Positions 18,919 through 28,677 of a stretch of DNA of 64,000 nucleotides are shown piece after piece (position 1 is the first letter of the stretch; each line of letters begins with the position of its first letter). The stretch comes from Thermodesulfobacterium sp. TA1. Lineage in GTDB: Bacteria > Desulfobacterota > Thermodesulfobacteria > Thermodesulfobacteriales > Thermodesulfobacteriaceae. The position numbers and the translations under genes were made by a program. The DNA lies in assembly GCF_008630935.1 (NCBI RefSeq), contig NZ_CP043908.1, positions 744,001-808,000 of the forward strand. The letters are read 5' to 3'. A model generated the notes under the pieces. It worked only from the letters and a program-made list of their open reading frames with translations, was not told the origin of the DNA and searched no databases.

Positions 18919-21900
18919 TTACCAATCTTTAAAAGGTTTTTGCCAGGCTTCTTTCAGTTCTTTAAGAGGTTCTCTAATCAATACTTTTTCTCCAAAGCCT
19001 TTTATCATCAGATAAGGTTCTTCGGTAGTCTCTCCTATAAGTGAAAAAGGAAGCCCCTGCATAAGGGCTTCAAAGTCTTGAGCTTTTTCTTTTTTTACCG
19101 TAACCACTATTCTTCCTGGGCTTTCGGAAAAAAGGATAAAGTCTTCTCTTTTTTCTCCTTGATAGGCAACGGCTGTGAGGTCTACTATTATCCCAAAACC
19201 ACCAGAAAAGGCCTTTTCAGCCAAACATACCGCTAAACCACCATCTGACACATCATGAGCCGAAGATACCAGCCCGGCATAGATGGCATTCCTTAATCTT
19301 AAATAGAGTTTTTTGTTAATAAAAGCATCAGGTTTAGGAACAAAACCTCCCTTTATTCCAACCAAATTTAAGTATTCTGAACCGGCAAGTTCTTCTTTGG
19401 TTAAACCTAAAAGATATACCAGATCTCCTGGAGCTTTTACCTCCATCGTTTGGGCAAAAGTAACCTTAGGAATGACGGCTACTACAGAAAAAAGAAGGGT
19501 AGGGGGGATAGAGATTTTTAAGCTTCCGTCAGGAAGTATAGTTCCTACACCATAGGGATTAGGTTCGTTTGGGTTTAACCCAAGTCCCATCAAATAGTCA
19601 TTTTTCATCGAGTCTTTTCCTGAAATACAAGGCACCCCATAGGCTTTAGTAAAATCGTAAAGAGCCATGTTAGCCCTTACTAATTGGGCTAACTTATAAC
19701 GTCCATCTGGATTTTTTTCTCCTTCTACAGGGTCACACCAACAGAAGTTATCAAGACCTGCCATATGTTCTAAGTCAGCCCCTACACATACAGCATTTCT
19801 TATAGCCTCATCGATAGCATTGGCAACCATCCAGTAAGTATCATAATCTGAAAACTTAGGACATATTCCATGAGAGACCACTATCCCACGTTCAGAAGTG
19901 AGGTCATAACGAAGGACAGCCGCATCACTTGGGCCGTCGTTTTCAGCCCCAACCAAGGGCTTGATCACACTCCCTCCTTGCACCTCATGGTCATATTGCC
20001 TTACTACATATTCTTTAGAACAGATGTTGTAAGAACTTAACAGATTTTTAAGGATATCTCCATAATCTTTAGGAGGTTCAAAATCAAGTTTTTCAGGATA
20101 ACTTGGGGTTTTCCATTCAGCAAAAAGTTTTAACTGAGGCACCCCTTCGTGTAAAAACTCTAAAGGCAAGTAGGCTACGGTTTGGTCTTGATATTTTACA
20201 TGAAAATAGCCAGAATCGGTAAACTTGCCTAAGACCGTAGCTAAAACCCCCATTTTTTCAGCCAGTTCTAAAAACCTTCTGATTTTATCTGGAGGCACAG
20301 CCAGGGTCATCCTTTCCTGACTTTCTGAAACAAGAATCTCCCAAGGACGTAGCCCAGGATATTTTAAAGGGGCTTTAGCCAAGTCTATCTCAGCCCCACC
20401 TGATTCCTTAGCCATTTCCCCTACAGAAGAGGACAAACCACCTGCTCCATTATCGGTAATAGAGGTATAAAGGTTTTCTTCTCGGGCCTTAAGGATAAAA
20501 TCTACCATCTTCTTCTGGGTGATAGGGTCTCCTATCTGTACCGCTGTTGCAGGAGAACCTTCATGTAAAGCCTCAGAAGAAAAGGTAGCCCCATGTATCC
20601 CGTCTTTACCTATTTTACCACCTATCATTACTACTAAGTCGTTAGGGTTAGCCTTTTTCTTCCAAGAAGGTTTATCTTTTAGGTAAAAAGGTAAAAGCCC
20701 TCCTGTTCCGCAGTAAACAAGAGGTTTGCCTAAATATCTTGGGTCAAACACGATAGAACCGTTTATAGTAGGGATACCGCTTTGGTTGCCTCCGTGTTCT
20801 ACCCCTTCTCTTACCCCTTCAAAAATCCTTTTAGGATGAAGGATCCTGGGAGGTAAAGGCTTGTTCCAGTTAGGCGGGGCAAAGCAAAACACATCGGTAT
20901 TAAAAATCAGCTTAGCCCCCATACCAGTGCCTAAGGGGTCTCTGTTTACCCCTACTATCCCGGTTAAGGCACCACCGTATGGGTCAAGGGCTGAAGGGCT
21001 GTTGTGAGTTTCTACTTTAAAGGCTAAAGCCCATTTTTCATCAAGCTTGATTACCCCGGCATTATCGACAAAAACAGATAGACAAAAATCCTTCTCTCCT
21101 TTTTCTCTTCTGATTTCCTCGGTTGAAGCCTTGATGTAAGTTTTAAAAAGACTGTCTATTTCTTTTTCTTCGCCGGTTTCTAAATCTTTGTAAAAGATTT
21201 TAGCGTTAAAGATTTTATGCTTACAGTGCTCAGACCAGGTCTGAGCAAGACTTTCAAGTTCAACGTCGGTGATTTCTTCTGAGAGCCCAACCGCTTTCCT
21301 TGCTTTTATAAACCCAGGGTTTGAAAAAAACTCCTGAATTTTTCTCATTTCTTCTAAATTTAAGGCTAAGAGCCTTTCTTTTGAAAGCTTAAGTAGTTCT
21401 TCGTCTGAGAGGGTTTTAAGATTAAAACGTTCCACCACCGGAGGAAAATATTCGGTAACCCTGGGCACAGGATAACTAAATCCGTTTTTTTCTAAAAACT
21501 CCTTTTTGTTGAGGATAAACCATCTTTCTATCAACTCATTGGCAAGTAGTTCCTTAGCTATCTTTTCTACATCATCTTTTGAAAGACTACCTTTTATTAA
21601 AAACTGCTTAGCAAAGTAAACACCTTCTTTTTGCGGGTCTAAAGGTCTTTCAAGAAGGTAAGACAGGGCCTCCTCAGCGGTTTTACCCTCGTTGTCCGTA
21701 ACCCCAGGTCTATATCCTATTTCTAAAGCCCAATCAAAATCAACCCCTAAATTTAGGGCAATCGGTTGAGCTAAGGTATAAACCTGAATGACCGGGTCGC
21801 AAAGGGCAGACTGAGCAAACCTTTCTAAAAGTTCAAAGCTAAAATCCCCTTCTATCAGATAAACCTTGATAAAAGTTACTTTTTCAACCTTAAGGTTTAG

Positions 21901-21987
21901 GTCTGTGAAAATCTTTTTTTGGACTTTAAGTCCAAAAACGTCTTTAATTTCTGGTTTAATCGCAACTTCTATTCTCACCGCTTTCAT
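18919..21987 (-). CDS. purL: Phosphoribosylformylglycinamidine synthase, PurS-PurL fusion
   Basis: About 1022 residues. The N-terminal ~210 residues (starting MKAVRIEVAIKPEIKD, with PGVTDNEGKTAEEAL) look like two PurS-type lobes. The rest is the ATP-dependent PurL synthetase with the SEHCKHKIFNAK and NGAGGLSSSVGEMAKESGG segments and AENDGPSDAAVL. The Cys-His-Glu glutaminase domain of the 1300-residue enterobacterial enzyme is absent, so a separate PurQ must supply ammonia. I choose ATG 21987, not ATG 22005, because the promoter -10 lies between them and residues before 21987 would not be transcribed from it. First gene of the purL-hisD-pfk-ftsH operon. Confidence 0.9.
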   Translation of the reverse strand: MKAVRIEVAIKPEIKDVFGLKVQKKIFTDLNLKVEKVTFIKVYLIEGDFSFELLERFAQSALCDPVIQVYTLAQPIALNLGVDFDWALEIGYRPGVTDNEGKTAEEALSYLLERPLDPQKEGVYFAKQFLIKGSLSKDDVEKIAKELLANELIERWFILNKKEFLEKNGFSYPVPRVTEYFPPVVERFNLKTLSDEELLKLSKERLLALNLEEMRKIQEFFSNPGFIKARKAVGLSEEITDVELESLAQTWSEHCKHKIFNAKIFYKDLETGEEKEIDSLFKTYIKASTEEIRREKGEKDFCLSVFVDNAGVIKLDEKWALAFKVETHNSPSALDPYGGALTGIVGVNRDPLGTGMGAKLIFNTDVFCFAPPNWNKPLPPRILHPKRIFEGVREGVEHGGNQSGIPTINGSIVFDPRYLGKPLVYCGTGGLLPFYLKDKPSWKKKANPNDLVVMIGGKIGKDGIHGATFSSEALHEGSPATAVQIGDPITQKKMVDFILKAREENLYTSITDNGAGGLSSSVGEMAKESGGAEIDLAKAPLKYPGLRPWEILVSESQERMTLAVPPDKIRRFLELAEKMGVLATVLGKFTDSGYFHVKYQDQTVAYLPLEFLHEGVPQLKLFAEWKTPSYPEKLDFEPPKDYGDILKNLLSSYNICSKEYVVRQYDHEVQGGSVIKPLVGAENDGPSDAAVLRYDLTSERGIVVSHGICPKFSDYDTYWMVANAIDEAIRNAVCVGADLEHMAGLDNFCWCDPVEGEKNPDGRYKLAQLVRANMALYDFTKAYGVPCISGKDSMKNDYLMGLGLNPNEPNPYGVGTILPDGSLKISIPPTLLFSVVAVIPKVTFAQTMEVKAPGDLVYLLGLTKEELAGSEYLNLVGIKGGFVPKPDAFINKKLYLRLRNAIYAGLVSSAHDVSDGGLAVCLAEKAFSGGFGIIVDLTAVAYQGEKREDFILFSESPGRIVVTVKKEKAQDFEALMQGLPFSLIGETTEEPYLMIKGFGEKVLIREPLKELKEAWQKPFKDW

Positions 21988-21995
21988 AAGTTTTG

Positions 21996-22024
21996 AATAT
22001 ATCATTTTTTAATCGTTTTTTCAA
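21996..22024 (-). promoter_or_regulatory. Sigma70 promoter for the purL operon, leaderless geometry
   Basis: On the minus strand TTGAAA (22024-22019), a 17-bp spacer and TATATT (22001-21996). The ATG at 21987 begins 9 nt downstream of the last -10 base, and there is no Shine-Dalgarno before it. Confidence 0.65.
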
Positions 22025-22100
22025 TCCCTAAAGACAAGGCTAAAAATTTTTTATTTTTTCCATCCCAGCTGTAAAGCAAAGGACCTTTTCTTTTCAAGTC

Positions 22101-22128
22101 TTGACTAAACGTAAGAAGGGTTTATTTT
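22101..22128 (+). promoter_or_regulatory. Candidate promoter for the fmdB-hemC operon
   Basis: TTGACT at 22101-22106, a 16-bp spacer and TATTTT at 22123-22128. A separate TATAAT at 22140-22145 has no good -35. Either would give a leader carrying GGGGGA before ATG 22188. Confidence 0.35.
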
Positions 22129-22187
22129 AAAATTCGTTTTATAATAAAACTTAAAAATTAAAAAGCTTATAAGGGGGATTAAGTTTT

Positions 22188-22403
22188 ATGCCTATTTATG
22201 AGTTTAAATGTGAGGAATGCGGAGAGGTTTTTGAAGAACTTGTTTTGGGTTCAACCGAAGAGATAAGATGTAAAAAATGTAAGAGCCCTAAGGTAACCAA
22301 GCTTATGTCTCAAGTAGCTTTTAAGACTGGGTCTAAGTTTGTAAGCTCGGCAGGTTCTGCCTGTAGCACCTGTAAAAGCGGAAAATGTAGTAGCTGTGGA
22401 TAA
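22188..22403 (+). CDS. FmdB-family zinc ribbon protein
   Basis: 71 residues beginning MPIYEFKCEECGEVFEEL with CxxC at the start and CKKC about 15 residues on, the FmdB/regulatory zinc-ribbon pattern. After the ribbon the tail has an extra cysteine group (SACSTCKSGKCSSCG), which is common in this family. Its role is unknown; FmdB was named as a possible regulator. GGGGGA lies 8-10 nt before ATG. It leads the hemC-cobA/hemD-tyrS run, 20 bp before hemC. A second copy type lies at 58279. Confidence 0.8.
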   Translation: MPIYEFKCEECGEVFEELVLGSTEEIRCKKCKSPKVTKLMSQVAFKTGSKFVSSAGSACSTCKSGKCSSCG

Positions 22404-22423
22404 ATGCTAAAAATGGAGGTTTT

Positions 22424-23338
22424 GTGGAGATAAGGGTTGGTACCAGAGGAAGTAAGTTAGCTTTAGCACAAACCGAGTGGGTAATCGCTCGTCTGAAAAA
22501 AGTTTTTCCAGACCTAACCTTTGAAAAGGTTATCATTAAAACTACAGGGGACAAAATTTTAGATGCTCCGTTAAGTAAAATCGGTGGCAAAGGGCTTTTT
22601 GTTAAAGAAATAGAAGAGGCGCTCTTAAGAGGAGAAATAGATTTAGCAGTCCATAGCCTTAAAGACGTACCTTCTTTTTTAGCCGAAGGACTGGAAATCT
22701 CTTGTATTCCTGAAAGAGAGTCTCCTTTTGATGTATGGGTTTCAGATTATGCCTTCTCAGAACTTCCGCCTAACTCAAAAGTAGGAACAAGCAGTCTGAG
22801 AAGGATGACCCAGCTAAAAAAACTTAGAAAAGACTTAGAAATTTTACCCTTAAGAGGTAATGTGGACACCCGTTTAAGAAAATGGAGAGAAGGACAATAT
22901 GCAGGCATTGTGCTTGCTGAAGCAGGATTAAAAAGATTAAGTCTATCTATAGAATACACAAGATTTACTATAGATGAGTTGATCCCAGCAGTAGGGCAGG
23001 GTGCCTTGGCGATAGAAACAAGAAAGGATGACCTTAAGATTAAAACTTTTCTTTCTGCCCTTCATCACAAGCCTACTGAAATATGTATAAGGGCTGAAAG
23101 GGCTTTTTTAAAAACCTTAGAGGGAGGTTGTCAGGTTCCTCTTGGGGCTTATGCCTGGCTTGAAGGTGATGAACTTTTTATGGTGGGTTTTATCAGTGAT
23201 TTAGAAGGAGAAAGGTTTTATAAGTATAAAGAAAAAGGAGACCCGCAAAACCCTGAAGCCTTAGGAGAAAGACTGGCTAAACACCTTCTGTCCTTAGGTG
23301 GAGATAAGATTTTAGCTGAAATATATCAGGGGATTTAA
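22424..23338 (+). CDS. hemC: Porphobilinogen deaminase (hydroxymethylbilane synthase)
   Basis: 304 residues; it joins four porphobilinogens into hydroxymethylbilane on a dipyrromethane cofactor. The cofactor-bearing Cys236 is in EGGCQVPLGAYAW. Other family blocks are RVGTRGSKLALAQTEWV (4-20), HSLKDVPS and GTSSLRR. Start is GTG at 22424, supported by GGAGG 7-8 nt upstream and by the usual N-terminus. It is followed 27 bp later by the methyltransferase/synthase fusion that uses its product. Confidence 0.96.
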   Translation: MEIRVGTRGSKLALAQTEWVIARLKKVFPDLTFEKVIIKTTGDKILDAPLSKIGGKGLFVKEIEEALLRGEIDLAVHSLKDVPSFLAEGLEISCIPERESPFDVWVSDYAFSELPPNSKVGTSSLRRMTQLKKLRKDLEILPLRGNVDTRLRKWREGQYAGIVLAEAGLKRLSLSIEYTRFTIDELIPAVGQGALAIETRKDDLKIKTFLSALHHKPTEICIRAERAFLKTLEGGCQVPLGAYAWLEGDELFMVGFISDLEGERFYKYKEKGDPQNPEALGERLAKHLLSLGGDKILAEIYQGI

Positions 23339-23365
23339 AAAGGGAACTTAGAAAGGAGATGTTTT

Positions 23366-24871
23366 ATGACCCAAGGGAAGGTATATTTAGTAGGTGCTGG
23401 CCCAGGTGACCCACAACTTTTTACCCTTAAAGGCAAAAAACTCTTAGAACAGGCAGATGTGGTGGTTTACGACTATTTGGCTAACCCAAAACTTCTTTCT
23501 TTTTGTAAAGAAGGGGTAGAAAAAATTTACGTAGGTAAAAAAGGGGGGGACCATACTTTACCTCAAGAGGAAATTAATAGACTGTTGGTTGAAAAAGCTA
23601 AGGAAGGAAAAATAGTAGTAAGGCTAAAAGGAGGAGACCCTTTTCTTTTTGGGAGAGGAGGAGAAGAATTAGAAGAGCTTTTTAAGGAAGGCATCCCGTT
23701 TGAGGTGGTACCTGGGGTTACCTCTGCTATAGCAGTTCCAGCTTATGCCGGTATTCCTGTTACCCATAGAAATTATACCTCAACCCTTGCCATCATCACC
23801 GGTCATGAGGCAGAAGGTAAACCTGAGAGCAAGATAGATTTTAAAGCCTTGGCAAGGCTTGGGACTTTAGTTTTTTTGATGGGGGTTAAAAATCTCCCTT
23901 ATATCGTAGAAAATTTGATAAAAGAAGGAAAAGACCCAAAAACTCCGGTAGCCTTAATTCAGTGGGGCACCTTACCTAAACAAAAGGTAGCTACCGGATG
24001 TTTAGAAAACATCGTAGAAGAGGCAGAACGGGTTGGAATAAAGCCTCCTGCCATAATAGTAGTAGGTGAGGTGGTAAAATTAAGGTCTCAGTTTAGTTGG
24101 TTTGAGAAAAAACCTCTTTTGGGTAAGCGTATAGCGGTTACCCGCACCAGAGAGCAGGCAAGCAAGCTTACTTCTTTGCTTGAAGAGCTTGGGTCAGAGG
24201 TGGTCGAACTTCCTTTAATAAAGGTTGAACCTATTTATGAGCTTAGTTTTTTAGAAAGACTAAACCTTTATGATTGGCTGGTTTTGACTTCAGAAAACGG
24301 AGTTAGGTTTTTTATAAAGGCCCTTTTAGAAAGCGGAAAAGACTTAAGAGCCTTAAAGGATATAAAAATAGCGGTGATAGGGAAGGCAACCGCTGAAGCT
24401 TTAGAAAAATGGGGAATTAGACCTGACCTTATGCCTGAGAAAAATTATACTCAAGAAGGACTTTTAGAGGCATTTTCTAAGGTAGACCTTAAAGGTAAAA
24501 AAGTGCTTCTTGCTCGGGCAAAAGAGGCAAGGGATGTTTTACCTCAGGGATTAGAAAAGTTTGGGGCTTTGGTAGATGTAATCCCACTTTATCAGACCGT
24601 TCTTCCAGAAGAAACCAGAGATATTTTTAAACAAGAGATAAAACACGGTATAGAGGTTATTACCTTTACCAGTTCTTCGACCGTTAAAAACTTTTTTAAG
24701 CTTTTGTCAGAACTAAACCAACCAGTAGACCTGAAAAATGTGATTTTTGCTTCTATCGGCCCTATAACTTCTCAAGAACTTATTAACCACGGCATCATCC
24801 CTCAGATTGAGGCTAAAGAATATACGATAAAAGGTTTGGTAGAAGCCCTTTTGAGTTATTTTAAAAGTTAA
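23366..24871 (+). CDS. cobA/hemD: Uroporphyrinogen-III methyltransferase / uroporphyrinogen-III synthase fusion
   Basis: 501 residues. The N-terminal ~245 residues are the SAM-dependent CobA-type methyltransferase ([18 protein letters not shown] at 6-23, [33 protein letters not shown]). The remaining part (from about 250, [33 protein letters not shown]) is HemD. Together they cyclise hydroxymethylbilane and methylate it to precorrin-2, the branch to siroheme, cobalamin and the siroheme-dependent haem route. A sulfate or sulfur reducer needs siroheme, which fits the proposed host. AAAGGAG precedes ATG 23366. It forms an operon with hemC. Confidence 0.95.
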   Translation: MTQGKVYLVGAGPGDPQLFTLKGKKLLEQADVVVYDYLANPKLLSFCKEGVEKIYVGKKGGDHTLPQEEINRLLVEKAKEGKIVVRLKGGDPFLFGRGGEELEELFKEGIPFEVVPGVTSAIAVPAYAGIPVTHRNYTSTLAIITGHEAEGKPESKIDFKALARLGTLVFLMGVKNLPYIVENLIKEGKDPKTPVALIQWGTLPKQKVATGCLENIVEEAERVGIKPPAIIVVGEVVKLRSQFSWFEKKPLLGKRIAVTRTREQASKLTSLLEELGSEVVELPLIKVEPIYELSFLERLNLYDWLVLTSENGVRFFIKALLESGKDLRALKDIKIAVIGKATAEALEKWGIRPDLMPEKNYTQEGLLEAFSKVDLKGKKVLLARAKEARDVLPQGLEKFGALVDVIPLYQTVLPEETRDIFKQEIKHGIEVITFTSSSTVKNFFKLLSELNQPVDLKNVIFASIGPITSQELINHGIIPQIEAKEYTIKGLVEALLSYFKS

Positions 24872-24914
24872 ATCTTTTTAAAAACTTTTTTAAAGGATGA
24901 TAGGGAGGTAAAAG

Positions 24915-26123
24915 ATGAAAGAGGAAATTAAAAAGGCGTTAGACCTTATAAAAAGAGGAACGGTTGACCTGATAGAAGAAGAGGAGCTAATAAAGAAGCT
25001 TGAAAGGTCTTACAAAGAGGGGAAGCCTCTCAAAATAAAGGCAGGTTTTGACCCTACAGCCCCTGACCTTCATCTTGGCCATACGGTGCTTTTAAGAAAA
25101 ATGAAACAGTTTCAGGATCTTGGGCATGAAGTCTATTTTTTGATAGGGGATTTTACCGCCATGATAGGAGACCCTACCGGAAGGTCTGAAACCCGTCCAC
25201 CTCTTACTAAAGAGCAGGTTTTAGAGAATGCAAAAACTTATAAAGAGCAGGTTTTTAAGATTTTAGACCCTGAAAAAACCAAAATCGTTTTTAACAGTCA
25301 GTGGTTGGCTAAAATGAACGCCGAAGACATGATAAGACTTTGTGCTAAGTATACCGTTGCAAGGATACTTGAAAGAGAAGATTTTAAGAAAAGATTTGAA
25401 AGCGGGCTTCCTATCAGCATTCATGAGCTTATTTATCCTCTTTTTCAGGCTTATGATTCTGTTGCCCTTGAGGCAGACGTAGAGTTGGGAGGTACAGACC
25501 AGCTTTTTAACCTTTTAATCGGAAGGGACATTCAGAGAGAATACGGGCAAGAGCCACAGGTTATTCTTACGCTACCGATATTAGAGGGGCTTGACGGAGT
25601 TCAGAAGATGAGCAAAAGCCTTGGCAACTATGTAGGGATTATGGAGCCTCCTCAAGAGATGTTTGGTAAGCTTATGTCTATCCCTGATGAGCTTATGTGG
25701 AAATACTATCTCCTTCTTACTGAGTTTTCAGAAGAAGAGATAGAAAAGATGAAAACTTCGGTAGAGAAGGGAGACCTACATCCTAAGGAAGCAAAGAAAA
25801 GGTTAGCAAGCTACATAGTTTCTCAGTTTCATTCAAAAGAGGCAGCTCTTAAAGCAGAAGAAGAGTTTGAGAGGGTTTTTAGCAGAAAAGAACTTCCTAC
25901 CGAGGTGCCTACCATAAATATACCTGCAGGTAAGATATGGGTTCCTGGTTTGTTGAAAGATCAAGGTTTAGTAAAAAGTAATTCTGAAGCAAGACGTCTT
26001 ATTGCTCAAAAGGCTATAGATTTAAACAAAGAGGTTTTAACCCAAGAAGAAATAGAGCTCTCACCAGGAGAATATGTATTTAGAGTAGGAAAAAAGAAGT
26101 TTCTAAAGGTAGTAGTAATTTAG
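24915..26123 (+). CDS. tyrS: Tyrosyl-tRNA synthetase
   Basis: A 402-residue class I synthetase. The HIGH-type motif is HLGH (53-56) in [16 protein letters not shown], and the KMSKS motif is at 231-235 followed by LGNY. A C-terminal S4 RNA-binding domain covers about 335-402. The layout is that of the bacterial TyrRS class with KMSKS rather than KFGKT, often called TyrZ-like. GGGAGG lies 7-8 nt before ATG. It ends the fmdB-hemC-cobA/hemD-tyrS run. Confidence 0.96.
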   Translation: MKEEIKKALDLIKRGTVDLIEEEELIKKLERSYKEGKPLKIKAGFDPTAPDLHLGHTVLLRKMKQFQDLGHEVYFLIGDFTAMIGDPTGRSETRPPLTKEQVLENAKTYKEQVFKILDPEKTKIVFNSQWLAKMNAEDMIRLCAKYTVARILEREDFKKRFESGLPISIHELIYPLFQAYDSVALEADVELGGTDQLFNLLIGRDIQREYGQEPQVILTLPILEGLDGVQKMSKSLGNYVGIMEPPQEMFGKLMSIPDELMWKYYLLLTEFSEEEIEKMKTSVEKGDLHPKEAKKRLASYIVSQFHSKEAALKAEEEFERVFSRKELPTEVPTINIPAGKIWVPGLLKDQGLVKSNSEARRLIAQKAIDLNKEVLTQEEIELSPGEYVFRVGKKKFLKVVVI

Positions 26124-26332
26124 TGTTAAGGTAAGAAGGTTGCGGACATAGGAGCTTTATTCCACTTGAGATTGTGGACTTAGAGACCTAAGGCAATGAT
26201 TTTATGAGAAAACTTTATACTTTATGTTGAAAGCGATATAGAGGTAATGACAAAGATACAAAACCAAAGGAAGGCAGAAAAATGAGATAATGAATAGCTA
26301 AAATAAATAAGTAAGTTGATAGGTAATTTGCG

Positions 26333-27652
26333 TTGAAATCTAAGATTAAACAAATTTTATCAGAGATTTTTGTCTTAAACACAAAACCTGAGAGTATAAG
26401 ATATGCCTTAATAAGATCTTCTTTTTTAAACCTTTTTGCAAGGTTTGCAGGTTATCTAAAGCACTTAGCTATTGCTATCCTTCTTGGCTTTAGCTATCAA
26501 ACCGATGCGGTTTTTATGGCTTTATCCCTGCTTGGGATTTTTCTTATCTTTGCTGATGTCTTTGACTCAATAGGAGTCCCAAATTTAGTTGAGGCAAGAC
26601 TCCAAGGAGAAGAAGCCTTTAAAAAGTTATCAGCCCTTTTACTTACCTTTACTCTAATTTTAGCTTCTTTTTTGTCTCTCCTTTCAATAGTGCTTTTTCC
26701 CCTTATAAAACAAATTCCTATAGGTTTTAGCAAAGAGGCTAAAGACTACTTAGAAGTTTCCTACTTTTTCCTTCTTCCATATCTTTTTTTAAACTTTATT
26801 TTTCATCATTTTGGGGCAATCCTAAGAAGCCTTCGCAGGTTTACTGAGTATTTTTTAGGAGAACTAATTTTTTCGGTTTCAAGTTTTATTTTAACGGCCT
26901 TAGGTCTTTATTTTTTTCGCGATTTTAGAGTGATTCCTATCTCTTTTTCGATTTCTCAAGGGTTAGCAACCCTTTTTTTGGTTTCAAGAGCAAGGGAATT
27001 TATTCATTTAAAGTTTTATGTTGATGAAAGGGTTATGCTAATTTTAAATCACTTTTTCTATCTTTCTGCTTTATATGGTGTTTTTCATCTTTATATTCTT
27101 GTTGACAGAGTTTTTGGTTCTCTTACAGGAGAGAAGGGGGTTTCTGCCTTAACTTATGGTTTAATGGTTGCAACAGTGCCTCGCAATGTAGTTAAGCTTG
27201 AGCACATGGCAATAACCGCTTTATCTGAAGTAAAGGCCTCTATAGAAAAAATAAACTTTTATATTAAGTATTCCCTTTTGATAGGTATTCCCTTTGCGTT
27301 AGGTATTTTTATTTTTGGTAAAGTAGCGGTTTCATTCATCTTTGGCTACGGAAGATTTAGCATGACGGATGTAGAACTTACAGCAGAAGCAACCAGATAT
27401 TATGCCTTAAGCCTTGCTTTTATGTTTATTTGGCCTATCATGTACCGTGCCTTTCAGGTGTTAAACTGGCTAAAGCCGGTTTTTTTCGTAGCGGTTGCTG
27501 GTGTCCTTGCCAATGCCTTTTTTAATTACCTTTTTGTCGTTGTGTATCGCCTTGGGATAAAAGGAATATGCTTAGGAACTTTTTCTGCATATTTTTTTAT
27601 TTGTTTATTAAGTTATTTTGTGCTATATTATAGGCAAAAAGAGGGGATCTGA
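26333..27652 (+). CDS. MurJ/MviN-like polysaccharide flippase
   Basis: 439 residues with about 12-14 predicted membrane helices. The N-terminus (FLNLFARFAGYLKHLAIAILLG, then YQTDAVFMAL) matches the MOP-exporter MurJ/MviN family. Position at the head of a glycosyltransferase cluster suggests it flips lipid-linked O-antigen or capsule units, not lipid II, but that is inference. The likely start is TTG 26333 with only a weak AGGT upstream; stops in frame just before it exclude a longer form. It ends in TGATG shared with the next gene. The 209 bp before it hold no gene I can recognise. Confidence 0.75.
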   Translation: MKSKIKQILSEIFVLNTKPESIRYALIRSSFLNLFARFAGYLKHLAIAILLGFSYQTDAVFMALSLLGIFLIFADVFDSIGVPNLVEARLQGEEAFKKLSALLLTFTLILASFLSLLSIVLFPLIKQIPIGFSKEAKDYLEVSYFFLLPYLFLNFIFHHFGAILRSLRRFTEYFLGELIFSVSSFILTALGLYFFRDFRVIPISFSISQGLATLFLVSRAREFIHLKFYVDERVMLILNHFFYLSALYGVFHLYILVDRVFGSLTGEKGVSALTYGLMVATVPRNVVKLEHMAITALSEVKASIEKINFYIKYSLLIGIPFALGIFIFGKVAVSFIFGYGRFSMTDVELTAEATRYYALSLAFMFIWPIMYRAFQVLNWLKPVFFVAVAGVLANAFFNYLFVVVYRLGIKGICLGTFSAYFFICLLSYFVLYYRQKEGI

Positions 27653-28659
27653 TGGGGACTGAAATTTTTTGTCCTATATGCGAGGAGAAAGTTTCTTTAG
27701 ATAGCTTCAGGGAGGTTTATGTATCTCCCTACAACAACCAAGAATACAAGCGCTACGAGTGTCCAAACTGCGATGTTCATTGGTGGGAGCCGTTAAAGAT
27801 TATCCCGGAGTTTTATGAAAGTGAAGTATTTGAAGTTTATGTGACTTTCCATGAAGGAATTAGAGAATTACCTGAACGGTGCAAACCTTTCTTTTATTTA
27901 TTTCCATCACAAGTGAGAGGCAGGCTACTTGACGTGGGATGTGGCGATGGTGTGTTTTTAAAACATGCAAAGAAAGCGAGTTTTGAAGTGTGGGGAATCG
28001 ATTTTGACAAAAAGTCTGTAGAAGTGGCAAGGAAAGCCTTAAACACAAACACCATCTATGCCATGAATCTTGAAGAGTTTTATGAGTACGCAAGGAAAGA
28101 AGGGCTTAAGTTTGACGTTATAACCTTCTTTGATGTTCTTGAGCATCAGGATAAGCCGAGGGAGTTTTTAAGAATGGTCAGGGAGCTCTTAAAGGAAGGA
28201 GGTTATATAGCTGGAACTGTGCCAAATAGGGAGAGGCCTTTTGCTAAAGATATTGATTGGAAGTATTTTCACGTTGATTATCCACCTCATCATTTTCTCC
28301 GTTTTTCAAAGTATTCTCTGGAAAAAGTTTTAAAGCTTTCTGGGTTTTCGGAGGTAAGCGTAAGAAGGCTGGATTTTACTTTTAAGGACTTGATTCTTTG
28401 TGTAGAAAGGAAGTTCTTTGGCGACTTACACGGCCTAAAGCATAAGCTTAAGGTAATGGTGCTTGGAAGCAAAAGAAGGGCAAGAGGGTATGCGGTGGAG
28501 GATTTGGACAAAGTATCTCAAAAGGTACGTGCTACAGTATTGAAGGCATTAAAGCTTGGAAGAAATTTGGCTCTTTTACCTTTTGCTCTCTTATACTTGG
28601 GAAAGCTTAAAGGGAATAAAGGGAATGGAAGTCATCTTTATTTTCAGGCTAAAGATTAA
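27652..28659 (+). CDS. SAM-dependent methyltransferase with N-terminal zinc ribbon
   Basis: 335 residues. CPICEE at 6-11 and CPNC at about 38-41 form a small zinc-binding ribbon, and LLDVGCGDGVFLKHA is motif I of a class I methyltransferase. FDVITFFDVLEHQDKPREFL gives motifs II-III and YPPHHFLRFSKYSLEKVL follows, a pattern found in polysaccharide-locus methyltransferases. It probably methylates a sugar or sugar nucleotide. Its start overlaps the flippase stop by 1 bp. The C-terminus (after ~250) is basic and of unknown role. Confidence 0.8.
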   Translation: MGTEIFCPICEEKVSLDSFREVYVSPYNNQEYKRYECPNCDVHWWEPLKIIPEFYESEVFEVYVTFHEGIRELPERCKPFFYLFPSQVRGRLLDVGCGDGVFLKHAKKASFEVWGIDFDKKSVEVARKALNTNTIYAMNLEEFYEYARKEGLKFDVITFFDVLEHQDKPREFLRMVRELLKEGGYIAGTVPNRERPFAKDIDWKYFHVDYPPHHFLRFSKYSLEKVLKLSGFSEVSVRRLDFTFKDLILCVERKFFGDLHGLKHKLKVMVLGSKRRARGYAVEDLDKVSQKVRATVLKALKLGRNLALLPFALLYLGKLKGNKGNGSHLYFQAKD

Positions 28660-28677
28660 AAAGTCAGGAGAAAGCTA

